Shown piece by piece: positions 8,910 to 18,928 of a DNA stretch of 64,000 bases; position 1 is the stretch's first letter, and each line of letters starts with the position of its first letter. The translations under genes and the position numbers were made by a program. This DNA is from Spirosoma sp. (GTDB lineage: Bacteria; Bacteroidota; Bacteroidia; Cytophagales; Spirosomataceae): contig NZ_JAPLET010000015.1 in assembly GCF_026391055.1 (NCBI RefSeq), positions 496,001-560,000 on the forward strand, given 5' to 3'. Under the pieces are notes generated by a model that did no database searches, was not told where the DNA came from, and worked only from the letters and a program-made list of their open reading frames with translations.

Positions 8910-11333
8910 TCATTCCGACCGCAACGATTTCACGGGGTTCATCAGGGCGGCTTTTATACTCTGGAAACTGATGGTTAATAGCGCGATGACGGTGGCCAGC
9001 ATACCCGCCAGGGCGAACATCCACCATTCGATGTCGATTTTATACGGGAAATCGGCGAGCCATTTGCCCATGACATACCAGGCTACCGGCGAGGCAATGA
9101 CCAGCGCGATGAACACCAGTCGGACAAAGTCAGCCGAAAACAGGCTCACAATGTTGCCCACCGATGCCCCCAGTACTTTGCGAATACCCACTTCTTTGGT
9201 GCGGGCTTCGGCCATGAACGCTACCACGCCATAGAGCCCCAGACAGCCGATAAAAATGGCGATACTCGCCAGCAGCCGGAACAGGGCATACATGCGCTCT
9301 TCGCTCTTGTAAAAGCTGTTGAGGGCTTGGTCCAAAAATTCATACTTGAAGACAAAGTCCGGGAAGGTGGCATTCCAGGCGGTTTCTACCTCGCCAATCA
9401 GGTTATGAATGGCTTCGGTGCTGCCCTGCCCCGTCGAGAGTTTGATGCCGAGTGAATGATAAGCATCCCGGCGGTTGGTGAGTACACAGGCGTTAGTTTC
9501 CTGATGCAGCGAGAAGGTGTTGAAGTCGCGGACAACCCCTACGATCTCCTTTTGAGGACTATTAGCTCCAATCCTGATGCGTTTACCAAGAATTTGTTTT
9601 GGGTCGAGCAGCCCTATTTTCTTGACAAACGACTCGTTTACAACCAGATCCCGAGCAGTGTCGGCGGGTTGGTACATGCGCCCGGCAATGAGTTTCAGAC
9701 CATAGGTGTTGATGTACGATGTATCCGCAAAGCGCATCACGATGCTGAAATCGGCGTCCTTATCGGCGTTTTCGTAGCGAAAGCCGCTCCACCAGTTGCC
9801 ATCCGACGACGGAATGGAGATGCCGTAGCTCAGTGATTTTACGTTGGGCAACCCAACCAGTTTAGCGCGCAGGGCTTCCAGCTGGCCCGGCTTCCGGTCG
9901 GGGATGTTTACCGTCAGTACGGCGTCTTTATTGTAGCCCAGATCGGCCGTGCGGACGTACTTCATCTGGTTGTAAGCGATGATAGTGCCGATCACGAGCA
10001 TCTGCGAAATGGCAAACTGAAATATGATCAGGCCCCGGCGTAGGGTGAGCTGGCTGCTACCCGCCATGCGCATCTTGCCGCGTAAGGCCAGCACTGGCTG
10101 GTAGCCCGACAGCACTAGCGCTGGATAGAACCCAGCCAGCACCGTTGTCAATAACGCCAGTATGAGCACGAACAAAACGACGCCGGGGTCGAATAGGGTT
10201 AATGACTTTGCGTTGATGTCGAGCAGCTCCGACACATAAGGTATAGACAAATCCGCAACCAAAAAGGCCAGTATAATGGCCAGACTCGTCAGCAAACCCG
10301 TTTCGCTTAGAAACTGCCGGACCAGCTGCGTCCGCGAACTGCCAAGCACTTTCCGGACGCCCACCTCTTTGGCCCGACGAATGGCCTGGGCCGTGGCCAG
10401 ATTGATGAAGTTAACACAGGCCGTTATCAGAACGAACAGCCCGATCAGGCCCATCGCCCAGATCATCTGTTTGCTCACCGTTCGGCCCGCCGAGTTGCCC
10501 GTGCGGGTGTCGAAGTGAATGTTGGTGAGAGGTTGCAACTCGTACTGAAGGTCTTTCACCTGCTCCGGCTTCATGTATTTGTGGGTGAACGGAACAAACC
10601 GCTTCTCCATCTGAGCCGACGCGACCTGTTCCGGCAACGTCATGTATATCTGTGCACCACTGTAGTTAGATTGCCAGTCATTCCAGTCGGTAGTGGGGCC
10701 GTATTGTTTCAGAGAGGCAAACGATAGCAGCACCTCAAATGGCACGCTGCTCGTAACCGGCGGGTCTTTCACGAGGCCCGTCACCACAAAATCCATCTTG
10801 TTGTCTACACGGATGGTCTTGCCCACAGGGTTAGCATTGCCAAAATACCGGTGCGCCATTTTCTCTGACAGCACCGCCGTTTGTGGGTTATTGACCGCCG
10901 TTTTCGGACTGCCGCTTACCCACTGGTAGTCGAAAACCCGAAAGTACTCAGGCTCGACGAAGGCGATAACACCTTCTTTCTCCTGAAACTTGTTGCCCTG
11001 CCGATCCTGCACACGTACGAGCCCGCCGTATAGTTCATAGGCCATCGTGACCTGATGCGCCAGCTCGGGGAAGTCGGCTCGCAGGGCGGCTAGTACCGGT
11101 AAAGGGGCGCCCGTGTTGCGCCCGTCGCCACCCGAGTTCTGGTTGTAGGTGATGATCCGGTAGGTCCGTTCGGCGTTGGCGTGGTGCCGGTCGTAACTCA
11201 GTTCGTAGCGGATGGCCAGAAACAGGACAAGACAGCACGCCAGTCCGAACGTTAGCCCTACCACGTTAATAACCGTGTAATTCCAGTTGCGTTTTAAAAC
11301 ACGCAGAGCGGTGGTGATATAATTTTTTATCAT
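8910..11333 (-). CDS. P5: FtsX/MacB-type ABC permease
   Basis: Permease of 807 residues. The start is the ATG at 11333 (MIKNYITTALRVLKRNW), chosen over an in-frame ATG 24 bp upstream because the family N-terminus begins here. TM1 carries GLTFGLACCLVLFLAIRYE. Domain 1 has the family segment NPVGKTIRVDN. Coupling segments are RRAKEVGVRKVLGSSRTQL after TM2 and MAEARTKEVGIRKVLGASV before TM6-8; the tail is NPVKSLRSE. It is closest by eye to P1, including the shared N-terminal wording, so these two probably arose by duplication. The stop codon almost touches palindrome copy 4, and the gene starts 52 bp below P6. Confidence 0.95.
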   Translation of the reverse strand: MIKNYITTALRVLKRNWNYTVINVVGLTFGLACCLVLFLAIRYELSYDRHHANAERTYRIITYNQNSGGDGRNTGAPLPVLAALRADFPELAHQVTMAYELYGGLVRVQDRQGNKFQEKEGVIAFVEPEYFRVFDYQWVSGSPKTAVNNPQTAVLSEKMAHRYFGNANPVGKTIRVDNKMDFVVTGLVKDPPVTSSVPFEVLLSFASLKQYGPTTDWNDWQSNYSGAQIYMTLPEQVASAQMEKRFVPFTHKYMKPEQVKDLQYELQPLTNIHFDTRTGNSAGRTVSKQMIWAMGLIGLFVLITACVNFINLATAQAIRRAKEVGVRKVLGSSRTQLVRQFLSETGLLTSLAIILAFLVADLSIPYVSELLDINAKSLTLFDPGVVLFVLILALLTTVLAGFYPALVLSGYQPVLALRGKMRMAGSSQLTLRRGLIIFQFAISQMLVIGTIIAYNQMKYVRTADLGYNKDAVLTVNIPDRKPGQLEALRAKLVGLPNVKSLSYGISIPSSDGNWWSGFRYENADKDADFSIVMRFADTSYINTYGLKLIAGRMYQPADTARDLVVNESFVKKIGLLDPKQILGKRIRIGANSPQKEIVGVVRDFNTFSLHQETNACVLTNRRDAYHSLGIKLSTGQGSTEAIHNLIGEVETAWNATFPDFVFKYEFLDQALNSFYKSEERMYALFRLLASIAIFIGCLGLYGVVAFMAEARTKEVGIRKVLGASVGNIVSLFSADFVRLVFIALVIASPVAWYVMGKWLADFPYKIDIEWWMFALAGMLATVIALLTISFQSIKAALMNPVKSLRSE

Positions 11334-11347
11334 AGTTTTTGTGGGTG

Positions 11348-11375
11348 GTAGAGACAACGCATGCGTTGTCTCTAC
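11348..11375. repeat. GTAGAGAC palindrome, copy 5 (P5/P6 spacer)
   Basis: Perfect 28-bp palindrome of the second core type, ACAACGCATGCGTTGT. The change from the first core type is matched on both arms. Confidence 0.9.
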
Positions 11376-11385
11376 ATCGGCGTCC

Positions 11386-13824
11386 CTATTCCGATTTCAA
11401 CGATTTCACCGGGTTTATCAGCGCGGCTTTCACGCTCTGGTAACTGACGGTTAGCAGCGTGATAAAAACCGCCAGCACGCCCGCCAGGGCAAAGACCCAC
11501 CAGTCGATGTCGATTTTATAGGCAAAATCCTGAAGCCATTTAGTCATGACCCACCAAGATACGGGCACCGCCAGCAGCAGGGCAATACCGACGAGTTTCA
11601 GGAAATCTTTCGACAGCAACGACACAATGCCGACTACCGATGCGCCGAGCACCTTCCGCACGCCAATCTCTTTGGTACGCTGCTCCGCCGTGAACGTCGC
11701 CAGCCCAAACAGACCCAGACAGGCGACAAAAATGGTCAGCCCCGCAAAGATACCGAGGATAAGGCCGGTCTTCTGCTCGGCGCGGTAGGTGGCGTTGAAA
11801 CGCTCGTCCAGAAAAGCATAATTGAACGGCGCATCGGTGGTGAACTGATTCCACTGGGTTTTCAGAGAGGCCAGTAAACCGGAAATGTCTTTGGTTTTTA
11901 TCTTGGCAATGACCGTTCCGGAGCTGCTGCCCAGCACCATTACCAGGGGCGTAATTGGCTCGTGCAGGGATTTGAAGTGGAAGTCTTTCACCACACCAAT
12001 CACCCGGTAGGTCATGACTTTGCCATTCTGGTTGGCCCGGCTCAGGCTGCGGCCCAGCGCATTTTTTGCCCAGCCCAGAGTGCGGGCCGCCGTTTCGTTC
12101 AGAATGATCCCCGTCGAATCGGTGCCGTATGTTTTCGAGAAGTTTCGCCCGGCCGCCAGTTGTATGCCCAGTGTTGGAATGTAGTTATAGTCGACATCGT
12201 AGCGGAGCGTTTTGACGATCTGGGGGACCGGGTCGCCGTTGCGATTGGATTCCGGGTAAACAAAGAAATTATTGTTGTTGCCGGGGCCGGCGGGCAGGTA
12301 GCCCGACGTGCTGACGTTCACTACCCGCGAGTCCTGCATGAGCTGATTTCGGAAGGCCTCTTCGTTCTTGCCCAGCAGCCAGGTTTCGGGCAATACCAGC
12401 ACCTGCTCTTTGTCGTAGCCAAGTTTTTTGTTCTGGATATAGCCTAGTTGCCGATATACCACCGTTGTGCTGACTATGAGCGTGATGGAAATGAAAAACT
12501 GAACCACCACCAGCCCGCTTCGTAAACTGATACTGTTGCGACCACCCGTAAACCGGGTGCCTTTGAGTACCGATATGGGCTTGAACGACGAGAGAAAGAA
12601 CGCCGGATAGCTCCCCGCCAGCAGACCCACCGCCAGGCCAAAGAGCAACAGGCCCGGCACCAGCCAGGGTGATGCCATGAAGTTCAACGTCAGATTTTTT
12701 TCGGCCAGTTCATTGAACGCCGGGAGCGCCAGATACACCAGACCAATAGCCAGCAGCAGCGCAACGGCGGTCAGGAGCAGAGATTCGACCAGAAACTGGG
12801 TTGTCAGAGCCTGTTTTACTGAACCCAGTACTTTTCGAATACCCACCTCTTTGGCCCGCTTAGACGCTCCGGCCGTGCTCAGGTTCATGAAGTTAATACA
12901 CGCAATGAGCAGGGTGAACAGCGCAATAGCCCCGGAAATGTAGACGTACTGGATATTCCCGCTTGGGGTCAGGTCGTAGGCGAAATCGGAATGAAGGTGA
13001 ATGTCGGTGAGGGGTTGGAGATACAGACCAATGTCGTTGCCTTTCTGCCGGAACTGGCTCAGCGTCATGCCCATGGCTTTTTGCAGTTGCGGTCCCATGT
13101 ATTTTTCGACAACCTGCGGCAGTTTGGCTTGGAGCTGTTTGTAGTCGTAGCCTTCGGGCAAGACCAGATAGGTGAAAAACTCCGAGGTCATCCACGAGTC
13201 CCCTTTGGCTTCCGGGAGGCTGGCCATCGACAGCAACAGGTCGGCATGAAAATGCGAGTTGGTGGGAATCTGGTCGATCACGCCCGTTACCTGGTAGGTA
13301 GCCTTCCAGCTCTTCATGGTAATGATCTTGCCAATGGGATTCTGGTTGCCGAAGTAGTTGCGGGCCAGCGTCTGCGTGATGACGGCGGTGTTGGGTCGGG
13401 TCAACGCCGTTCGGGCATCGCCTTGCCGAAGGGGCAGCGTGAACACCTGAAAGAAGTTGGAATCGACAAAGACCGTAGCGGCATCCCGGAACGTCCTGTT
13501 GTTTACGGATATGACCGGCGCCCCCGCCATACGGAGCCGGGTGGCATCCAGCACTTCGGGGTAATCGGCCTTAAGGGTCTGAGCGGTGGGGGGCATCACG
13601 TGCGCTTCGTTCATCTTGCCGCCCGCCGACGATCCCCGGAAAACGACCCGCACAATCCGGTCGGCCTTTTCGTTGAAGCGGTCGTAGCTCAGCTCATCGA
13701 GTACGAACAAGCTGATGAGGAGGCACGTCGCCAGGCCAATCGCCAATCCCACAATATTGATCGCCGAGAAGGCTTTGTTGCGGACCAGATTCCGCCAGGC
13801 TATTTTGATGTAGTTTGTGAGCAT
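11386..13824 (-). CDS. P6: FtsX/MacB-type ABC permease
   Basis: Permease of 812 residues. The start is the ATG at 13824 (MLTNYIKIAWRNLVRNK); the 28-codon upstream extension lies in the intergenic repeat and is rejected. The two-half layout is complete: TM1, domain 1 with the NPIGKIITM segment, TM2-4 with KRAKEVGIRKVLGSVKQAL, TM5, domain 2, TAEQRTKEIGVRKVLGASV and TM6-8. The tail is NPVKSLKSE, a small variant of the usual LRSE. TM1 is followed by DELSYDRFNEKADRIVRV, the commonest opening of domain 1 in this array. It lies 117 bp below P7 behind an ACCGACCG/GTAGAGAC compound spacer. The substrate is unknown. Confidence 0.95.
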   Translation of the reverse strand: MLTNYIKIAWRNLVRNKAFSAINIVGLAIGLATCLLISLFVLDELSYDRFNEKADRIVRVVFRGSSAGGKMNEAHVMPPTAQTLKADYPEVLDATRLRMAGAPVISVNNRTFRDAATVFVDSNFFQVFTLPLRQGDARTALTRPNTAVITQTLARNYFGNQNPIGKIITMKSWKATYQVTGVIDQIPTNSHFHADLLLSMASLPEAKGDSWMTSEFFTYLVLPEGYDYKQLQAKLPQVVEKYMGPQLQKAMGMTLSQFRQKGNDIGLYLQPLTDIHLHSDFAYDLTPSGNIQYVYISGAIALFTLLIACINFMNLSTAGASKRAKEVGIRKVLGSVKQALTTQFLVESLLLTAVALLLAIGLVYLALPAFNELAEKNLTLNFMASPWLVPGLLLFGLAVGLLAGSYPAFFLSSFKPISVLKGTRFTGGRNSISLRSGLVVVQFFISITLIVSTTVVYRQLGYIQNKKLGYDKEQVLVLPETWLLGKNEEAFRNQLMQDSRVVNVSTSGYLPAGPGNNNNFFVYPESNRNGDPVPQIVKTLRYDVDYNYIPTLGIQLAAGRNFSKTYGTDSTGIILNETAARTLGWAKNALGRSLSRANQNGKVMTYRVIGVVKDFHFKSLHEPITPLVMVLGSSSGTVIAKIKTKDISGLLASLKTQWNQFTTDAPFNYAFLDERFNATYRAEQKTGLILGIFAGLTIFVACLGLFGLATFTAEQRTKEIGVRKVLGASVVGIVSLLSKDFLKLVGIALLLAVPVSWWVMTKWLQDFAYKIDIDWWVFALAGVLAVFITLLTVSYQSVKAALINPVKSLKSE

Positions 13825-13830
13825 CGTAGT

Positions 13831-13849
13831 ACCGACCGTCCGGTCGGGT
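13831..13849. repeat. ACCGACCG inverted repeat (P6/P7 spacer)
   Basis: ACCGACCG / CGGTCGGG arms just upstream of the P6 start, as at 1225 and 3892. Confidence 0.75.
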
Positions 13850-13898
13850 GTTAAGGGCTGTATCGGTTGTGTTAGCGTTAAAAACCATCCAGGTGGTT

Positions 13899-13926
13899 GT
13901 AGAGACAACGCATACGTTGTCTCTAG
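13899..13926. repeat. GTAGAGAC palindrome, copy 6 (P6/P7 spacer)
   Basis: 28-bp palindrome of the ACAACG core type, imperfect at the centre and at the last base, 15 bp beyond the P7 stop. Confidence 0.85.
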
Positions 13927-13941
13927 GCGCGCGTTGACGCC

Positions 13942-16347
13942 CTATTCCGACCGTAACGATTTGACCGGGTTCATCAAGGCGGCTTTTACGCTTTGAAAAC
14001 TTACCGTCAATAAGGCAATCAATATCGTCAGGCCACCGGCAAGCAGGAATATCCACCAGTGAATGTCGGTACGGTAGGCGAAGTCGCTGAGCCAGGTGTG
14101 CATGGCGTACCAGGCGACGGGCGAGGCAATGACCAGCGCTACCAGTACCAGTTTCATAAAGTCCTGAGAGAACAGGGCTACCAGGCTCGCTTCCGACGCG
14201 CCCAGCACTTTGCGAATACCGATCTCTTTGGTGCGCTGTTCGGCCATGAACATCGACAGACCAAACAAACCCAGACAGGAAATCAAGATAGCCACCCCCG
14301 CAAAGATGCTAAACAGCGTTTGTTGCGTTTGCTCGCGGGCATAAAGCCGGTCAAAGCGGCTGTCCAGAAACTGGTAGTCGAATGGGCGTTGCGGGAAGTA
14401 TTGCTTCCACACCGATTCGACCTGCTGAATACTCGCCGTAACATTCCCTTTGAGTGGTATGGAAATCCAGTTAAGCTGACGGGGCGTCAGAATCATGGCC
14501 AGTGCGGCCACCTGCTGATGCAGGGATTCGAAGTGGTAATCTTTCGTGACGCCAATGATTTGGCCTTTCGCAGGGCCATACTGAAACGGCTTGCCAATCG
14601 CCTGTTCGGGTGTCCAGCCCAGTTGCCGCGCGGCCGTTTCGTTCAGCACCACCATTGATGTATCGGTGGAGTAGTCGCGGGAGAAATTGCGTCCGGCGGC
14701 CATGCCGATCTGGTAGGCCGGAATGAAATCGTAATCGACGCGTAATCCTCGCAGGTTAATTTTAACGGGAGCCATACTGTCGCCTTTCATGGCCATGCCG
14801 CCGTACGAATCGAGCAGCCGCCCCGACGGTACACGCGACGAACGGCCCATATCGCGTACGGCACCCGTTCGAATGAGCTGCTGTTTGAGCGTTTCGTAAT
14901 TCGTTGTCGAATCACCAATGTCGGACAAGAGCAGCACCTGATCTTTGGCGTAGCCGAGCCGGTAATTCTGAATGTATTTCATCTGGTTATAAACCACCAC
15001 TGTGCTGATAATGAGCGCGATGGCAATAGTGAACTGCGTAACAACCAGCACCTGCCGCAGTTTGCCCGTCCGCATGGTCGAGGCAATCTGTCCTTTCAGC
15101 ACGCCCAGTGGTCGGAAGGAAGTGAGGAAAAACGCGGGGTAACTACCCGCTACCAGGCCGGTGAGTAAGGTAATGCCAACGAGGATACTTAAAAAGACAG
15201 GGTCGAGCAGTTGCTGAAACGACAGTTGTTTCTGGGTGAAAGCGTTCAGGGCCGGGAGGCACAGGACCAATAACAGGATGGCAATGCCTAAGGCAAACGT
15301 TACAAGGAGAATGGATTCGCTTAAAAACTGCCCAATGAGCTGGGAACGCAAAGCCCCTACAACCTTGCGCATCCCAACCTCTTTGGCCCGCCCTGCCGAC
15401 CGGGCTGTTGCCAGATTCATGTAATTGATGCAGGCAATGAGCAGAATGAATAAACCAATGGCCGAAAACAGATAGATATAACTCATGTCGCCAGTTGGTT
15501 CTATCTCCGAATCGGTATGCGACTTCAGGTGAATATCCGTGAGTTTTTGTAGGTTCAGTACCGAAAAAGCGGAGGCCTTGCGGCCTTCTTCGGCCGGAAC
15601 ATATTTGTCCTGAAACGCCGGGAACCCGGCTTCCATCCGTTGTGGATTACCATTGGGCTTTAAGAGTACATATGTATTAAATGAGTTGTTGCTCCAACTG
15701 GTCCGAAGCTGTTCGGCACCATAAACGCGGTTATCGTTGAACGTAGAAAATGATACCAGAAAGCTGGGGTGGAAATGCGACTGAGCAGGCAAGGGCTCAA
15801 AAACGCCCGTAACGGTCAGGTCGAACTGGTCATTCAGCCGAACGGTTTTTCCCACCGGATTATCCCGGCCGAAGTACTTCTCCGCCATTGGCCGGGAGAA
15901 CATAATCGAAAACGGATTGACTAAGGCATGTTCAGGATTGCCACTGGTGACGTCAAAATCGAACACCTTGAACAGATTGGCTTCGGCGAAGAACATATCT
16001 TCCTCATTGAACGAGTGTTCACCGTATTTTACCAGCCCTCCGTTGTCAATCGTTCGCACGACTTGTTCGGCTTCGGGGAAGTCCTGCTTGATGAGTGGGC
16101 CGAAGGGTGGTGCCGCCTGCGCCAGCCGAAGCGAAGCCGTGCCTTCCGACGACAAGAATGTGCGCGTAAGGCGATACGTCCGGTCGGCATGGGTGTTGTA
16201 ACGGTCGTAGCTCAGTTCATCCTGGACATAGAGCGCAATGAGCAGGAAACACGCCAGCCCTACAGCAACACCCGTAATGTTGATAAAACTGAATGATTTG
16301 TGTTTCCGCAAATTGCGAAAGGCGATAAGGAAATAGTTTCGCAGCAT
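13942..16347 (-). CDS. P7: FtsX/MacB-type ABC permease, first gene behind a candidate promoter
   Basis: Permease of 801 residues starting at the ATG at 16347 (MLRNYFLIAFRNLRKHK). TM1 is followed by DELSYDRYNTHADRTYRL. Domain 1 contains NPVGKTVRLND. Coupling segments are GRAKEVGMRKVVGALRSQL and MAEQRTKEIGIRKVLGASE; the tail is NPVKSLRSE. The first coupling segment closely resembles that of P16 (RKVVGALRS). Unlike the other permeases, P7 has a long upstream region with a recognisable control arrangement: a -24/-12-like element at 16383-16401 and a CGTCCG-N4-CGGACA palindrome at 16454-16469. P7 therefore probably heads a transcript running through P6 to P1 and beyond the window. Confidence 0.95.
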   Translation of the reverse strand: MLRNYFLIAFRNLRKHKSFSFINITGVAVGLACFLLIALYVQDELSYDRYNTHADRTYRLTRTFLSSEGTASLRLAQAAPPFGPLIKQDFPEAEQVVRTIDNGGLVKYGEHSFNEEDMFFAEANLFKVFDFDVTSGNPEHALVNPFSIMFSRPMAEKYFGRDNPVGKTVRLNDQFDLTVTGVFEPLPAQSHFHPSFLVSFSTFNDNRVYGAEQLRTSWSNNSFNTYVLLKPNGNPQRMEAGFPAFQDKYVPAEEGRKASAFSVLNLQKLTDIHLKSHTDSEIEPTGDMSYIYLFSAIGLFILLIACINYMNLATARSAGRAKEVGMRKVVGALRSQLIGQFLSESILLVTFALGIAILLLVLCLPALNAFTQKQLSFQQLLDPVFLSILVGITLLTGLVAGSYPAFFLTSFRPLGVLKGQIASTMRTGKLRQVLVVTQFTIAIALIISTVVVYNQMKYIQNYRLGYAKDQVLLLSDIGDSTTNYETLKQQLIRTGAVRDMGRSSRVPSGRLLDSYGGMAMKGDSMAPVKINLRGLRVDYDFIPAYQIGMAAGRNFSRDYSTDTSMVVLNETAARQLGWTPEQAIGKPFQYGPAKGQIIGVTKDYHFESLHQQVAALAMILTPRQLNWISIPLKGNVTASIQQVESVWKQYFPQRPFDYQFLDSRFDRLYAREQTQQTLFSIFAGVAILISCLGLFGLSMFMAEQRTKEIGIRKVLGASEASLVALFSQDFMKLVLVALVIASPVAWYAMHTWLSDFAYRTDIHWWIFLLAGGLTILIALLTVSFQSVKAALMNPVKSLRSE

Positions 16348-16382
16348 AATCAGGCAGAGTTGAGCAGGGTACGCCGTACCCT

Positions 16383-16401
16383 ATGCCAAATGCCGTACCA
16401 A
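16383..16401 (-). promoter_or_regulatory. Candidate -24/-12 (sigma-54-like) promoter of P7
   Basis: The minus strand reads TTGGTACGGCATTTGGCAT. It resembles TGGCAC-N5-TTGC but has G where the -12 element normally has C. The same departure occurs in the element upstream of the fusion-protein gene (58778-58796), and both lie the same distance from a CGGACA palindrome. Confidence 0.45.
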
Positions 16402-16453
16402 TTTGTTAAGATATTGGTTATTAGTTGAATAGTCATAATGGTTTAGGCAGGAA

Positions 16454-16469
16454 TGTCCGCAAACGGACG
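16454..16469. promoter_or_regulatory. Candidate operator CGTCCG-N4-CGGACA upstream of P7
   Basis: The minus strand reads CGTCCGTTTGCGGACA, a 6-4-6 palindrome with one mismatch. Its near edge is 52 bp from the -24/-12-like element. A further CGGACA half-site lies at 16485-16490. The matching site near the transporter operon is at 58850-58865. Confidence 0.5.
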
Positions 16470-16490
16470 GAGGGCGTACAGTTGCGGACA

Positions 16491-16619
16491 GTCAGAACCG
16501 AGATTTATGGGAGTCAAATGATTTACCTAATTGACGCTGGCTGAAACTGGAAATAGTTAGATTGATCGAGTGGCTATAATCAGGTAAAACGTTTAAATCC
16601 CATAAATCCTGGTTCTGAC
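16491..16619. repeat. Small element with terminal inverted repeats (GTCAGAACC type)
   Basis: 22-bp arms at 16491-16512 and 16598-16619 match in inverted orientation except for two adjacent positions, enclosing about 85 AT-rich bases without an ORF. It is similar in size and end sequence (GAACC...GATTT) to the element at 57337-57450. It looks like a non-autonomous mobile repeat (MITE-like) or a large hairpin. Confidence 0.6.
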
Positions 16620-16670
16620 AGCTGTACAATTAAGCATTTTGCAGATTTTTGTATCCATAAACTTCTGTGA

Positions 16671-18878
16671 ATGAAAAGACTCTCTACGCTATTATTGTTG
16701 ATCTCCCTTCGTTCGTTTGCCCAGGATGCGACTATTTTCAAGCCCGATTCGATCCGGCGGGTAATTGAAGCGGTGCAAATTACATCGTCTCTGAAGGTTG
16801 AAGGGCTGCTGAACGATCCTGAATGGAAGAAAACGAAACCGTCTCCGGGCTTTATCCAGATTGAACCCTATCAGGGGAAAAATCCCAACCATCAAACAGA
16901 TGTGCGGGTTCTGTACAACAAACAGTTTCTTTATTTGGGCATTGTGCTGCGGGATTCGCTGGGCAAAAAGGCCATCCGGGCTACCGATTTCAAGCGCGAT
17001 TTCAACTACATGCAGCATGATCTGGTCAACCTGTCGTTCGACGGGTTCAATGACCGGCGTAATGCCATGGCCTTTGCCACGAACCCCTATGGCGTTCAGC
17101 GCGATTTCCTGTCATTCGATGATATTTATTACGACTTTGACTGGGATGGCCTGTGGCGGGTGCGTACGGCCCGCAGTGATTCGGGCTGGGTGGCCGAAAT
17201 AGCCATTCCGTGGCAAACATTGCGTTACCCGTAAACGACCGAAGCCATTCAGCATTGGGGATTCAATATATACCGCAACCGCCGGCTAACGAACGAAATC
17301 TCCGCGTTTTCGCCATACCCACGCTCGTTTTCGTCGTTCAGGATGGATTATGCCGGTATTTTGGCCAACCTGCAGCCGCCACCGCCTAAGCCTAACATCC
17401 GTATTCAGCCGTATGTGCTGACGTCCTACGACCGCTATACCGGCTTCGATGCGTCCGTAAAACCTGAAGAAACAAAAGTTAAATTCGGGGGCGAACTCAA
17501 ATGGGCCATTAATCCCAATTCCGTACTGGACCTTACTGCCAATACCGATTTTGCTCAGGCCGATGCCGACCGGCAGGTGAACAACGTAAGCCGGTTTTCG
17601 GTGTTTTTTCCCGAACGCCGGCAGTTCTTTCTGGAAAATGCGTCTCTTTTTGGGGTCGGTATCAGCCGGAATTTGGATGAGTCAGGGGGCAACATGCGCA
17701 TTCAGCCGTTCTTCAGCCGACGGATTGGTCTGGATGATAGCGGAAATCCCATCCCAATCGATGTGGGTGGACGGTTCGTGTACAGATCCTTAAAACGAAA
17801 TATCGGGGCTATTCTGATGCGGCAGCGGGGCGTTGGCGATACGCCCGCCACCAACTTCTTTGTCGGGCGGTTTTCAGAGAATTTCGGAAAACAGCACCAT
17901 ATCGGGGGGCTGCTGACGGTGAAAGATCGGCCCGATGGCTCAAATATTGTCAGTACGATAGACGGCTTCTTCCGGCTGGGCGAATCGCACTCGCTCAACA
18001 CGCTGGCGTCTTATTCGACCTCGTCCCGAACGGGAAAACAGGGTTTTTCGGCTTATGCGCAGTATTTCTATGTGAGCAACCAGTTCAAAGTCTGGTGGAC
18101 GCAGTCCATTGTCACGAAGGATTACGACCCTGAATTGGGCTTTGTTTCGCGCAATGACGTCATTGCCACCACGCCCGGCATCTTCTGGTGGTATCGAGGT
18201 CAACGGTTGCCGTTCAAGAAGTGGCTGCGGGCGTGGGAGCCGAGTGTTTTTCCGGAGTTTTACCACCAGGCTTCCACTGGCAAACTCATCGAGCGCACCT
18301 GGACGGTTTACCCGGTCTGGTTGAATCTACAGAGTGGGGCCTATTTCGGCTATAGCATCACGCCCACCTATCAGCAGCTTACCGAGGTATTTGAACCGCT
18401 GGGCGTCAAAATCCAAACGGGGCAGTTCAACTATGTGCGTCATCAGATCTACGCCAGCACCGACCCGTCGCGCATTCTGAATGTCCAGACAATCTATAAC
18501 TGGGGAACGTACTTTGGTGGGAAGCTCAACTCGGGTGACTGGACGCTGCAGTTTGCGCCCATCCCGCATTTCTCGCTGTCGGGGCGCTTTAACCGGAACC
18601 GCTTCGTTGAGGTGGGGGCCGATAAAACCAACGCAACCGTCGATCTGTATGCCATCGAAGGGCGGTTTGCGCTTAACCCTCGGCTTCAACTGATCGGTTT
18701 TTATCAGCGAAATTCAGAAAATCAGTCGCAGAACTACAATATCCGGTTCTCGTGGGAGTACCAGCCGCTATCCTACATCTATTTAGTGTTCAACCACCGG
18801 GGTTTTCAGAATTTACAGCAGAAAACCCAGACCGAAGACCACGCCATCGCCAAGATCAGCTATCTGAAACAATTTTGA
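16671..18878 (+). pseudogene. DUF5916-type outer-membrane protein with CBM9-like N-terminus, interrupted by one in-frame TAA
   Basis: The start is the ATG at 16671, with a signal peptide (MKRLSTLLLLISLRSFAQ). Residues about 35-187 form a CBM9-like beta domain with segments such as LKVEGLLNDPEWKK. A TAA at 17232-17234 then stops translation. The same frame continues without interruption through the expected family text (a WGFNIYRNRR segment and SSFRMDYAG) to 18878, giving 735 codons in all. The rest contains the FPERRQFFLENA segment and beta-rich stretches typical of this family of probable outer-membrane barrel proteins. A single base change of a sense codon explains the break, so this is a recent pseudogene, a readthrough gene or a sequencing error. 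It diverges from P7 and converges on P8. Confidence 0.85.
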
Positions 18879-18887
18879 TTTTGTGAC

Positions 18888-18915
18888 GTAGAGACAACGC
18901 ATGCGTTGTCTCTAC
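18888..18915. repeat. GTAGAGAC palindrome, copy 7 (after the DUF5916-type gene)
   Basis: Perfect 28-bp palindrome of the ACAACG core type, between the convergent ends of the DUF5916-type gene and P8. Confidence 0.9.
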
Positions 18916-18928
18916 TATGTCGTCGTTT

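Larger units (their letters stand above)
16348..16670. other. Intergenic region between divergent P7 and the DUF5916-type gene
   Basis: 323 bp without a gene. It contains a GGGTAC-GCC-GTACCC hairpin (16367-16381), the -24/-12-like element, the CGGACA palindrome, an extra CGGACA half-site at 16485-16490, and a terminal-inverted-repeat element (16491-16619). Confidence 0.8.
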
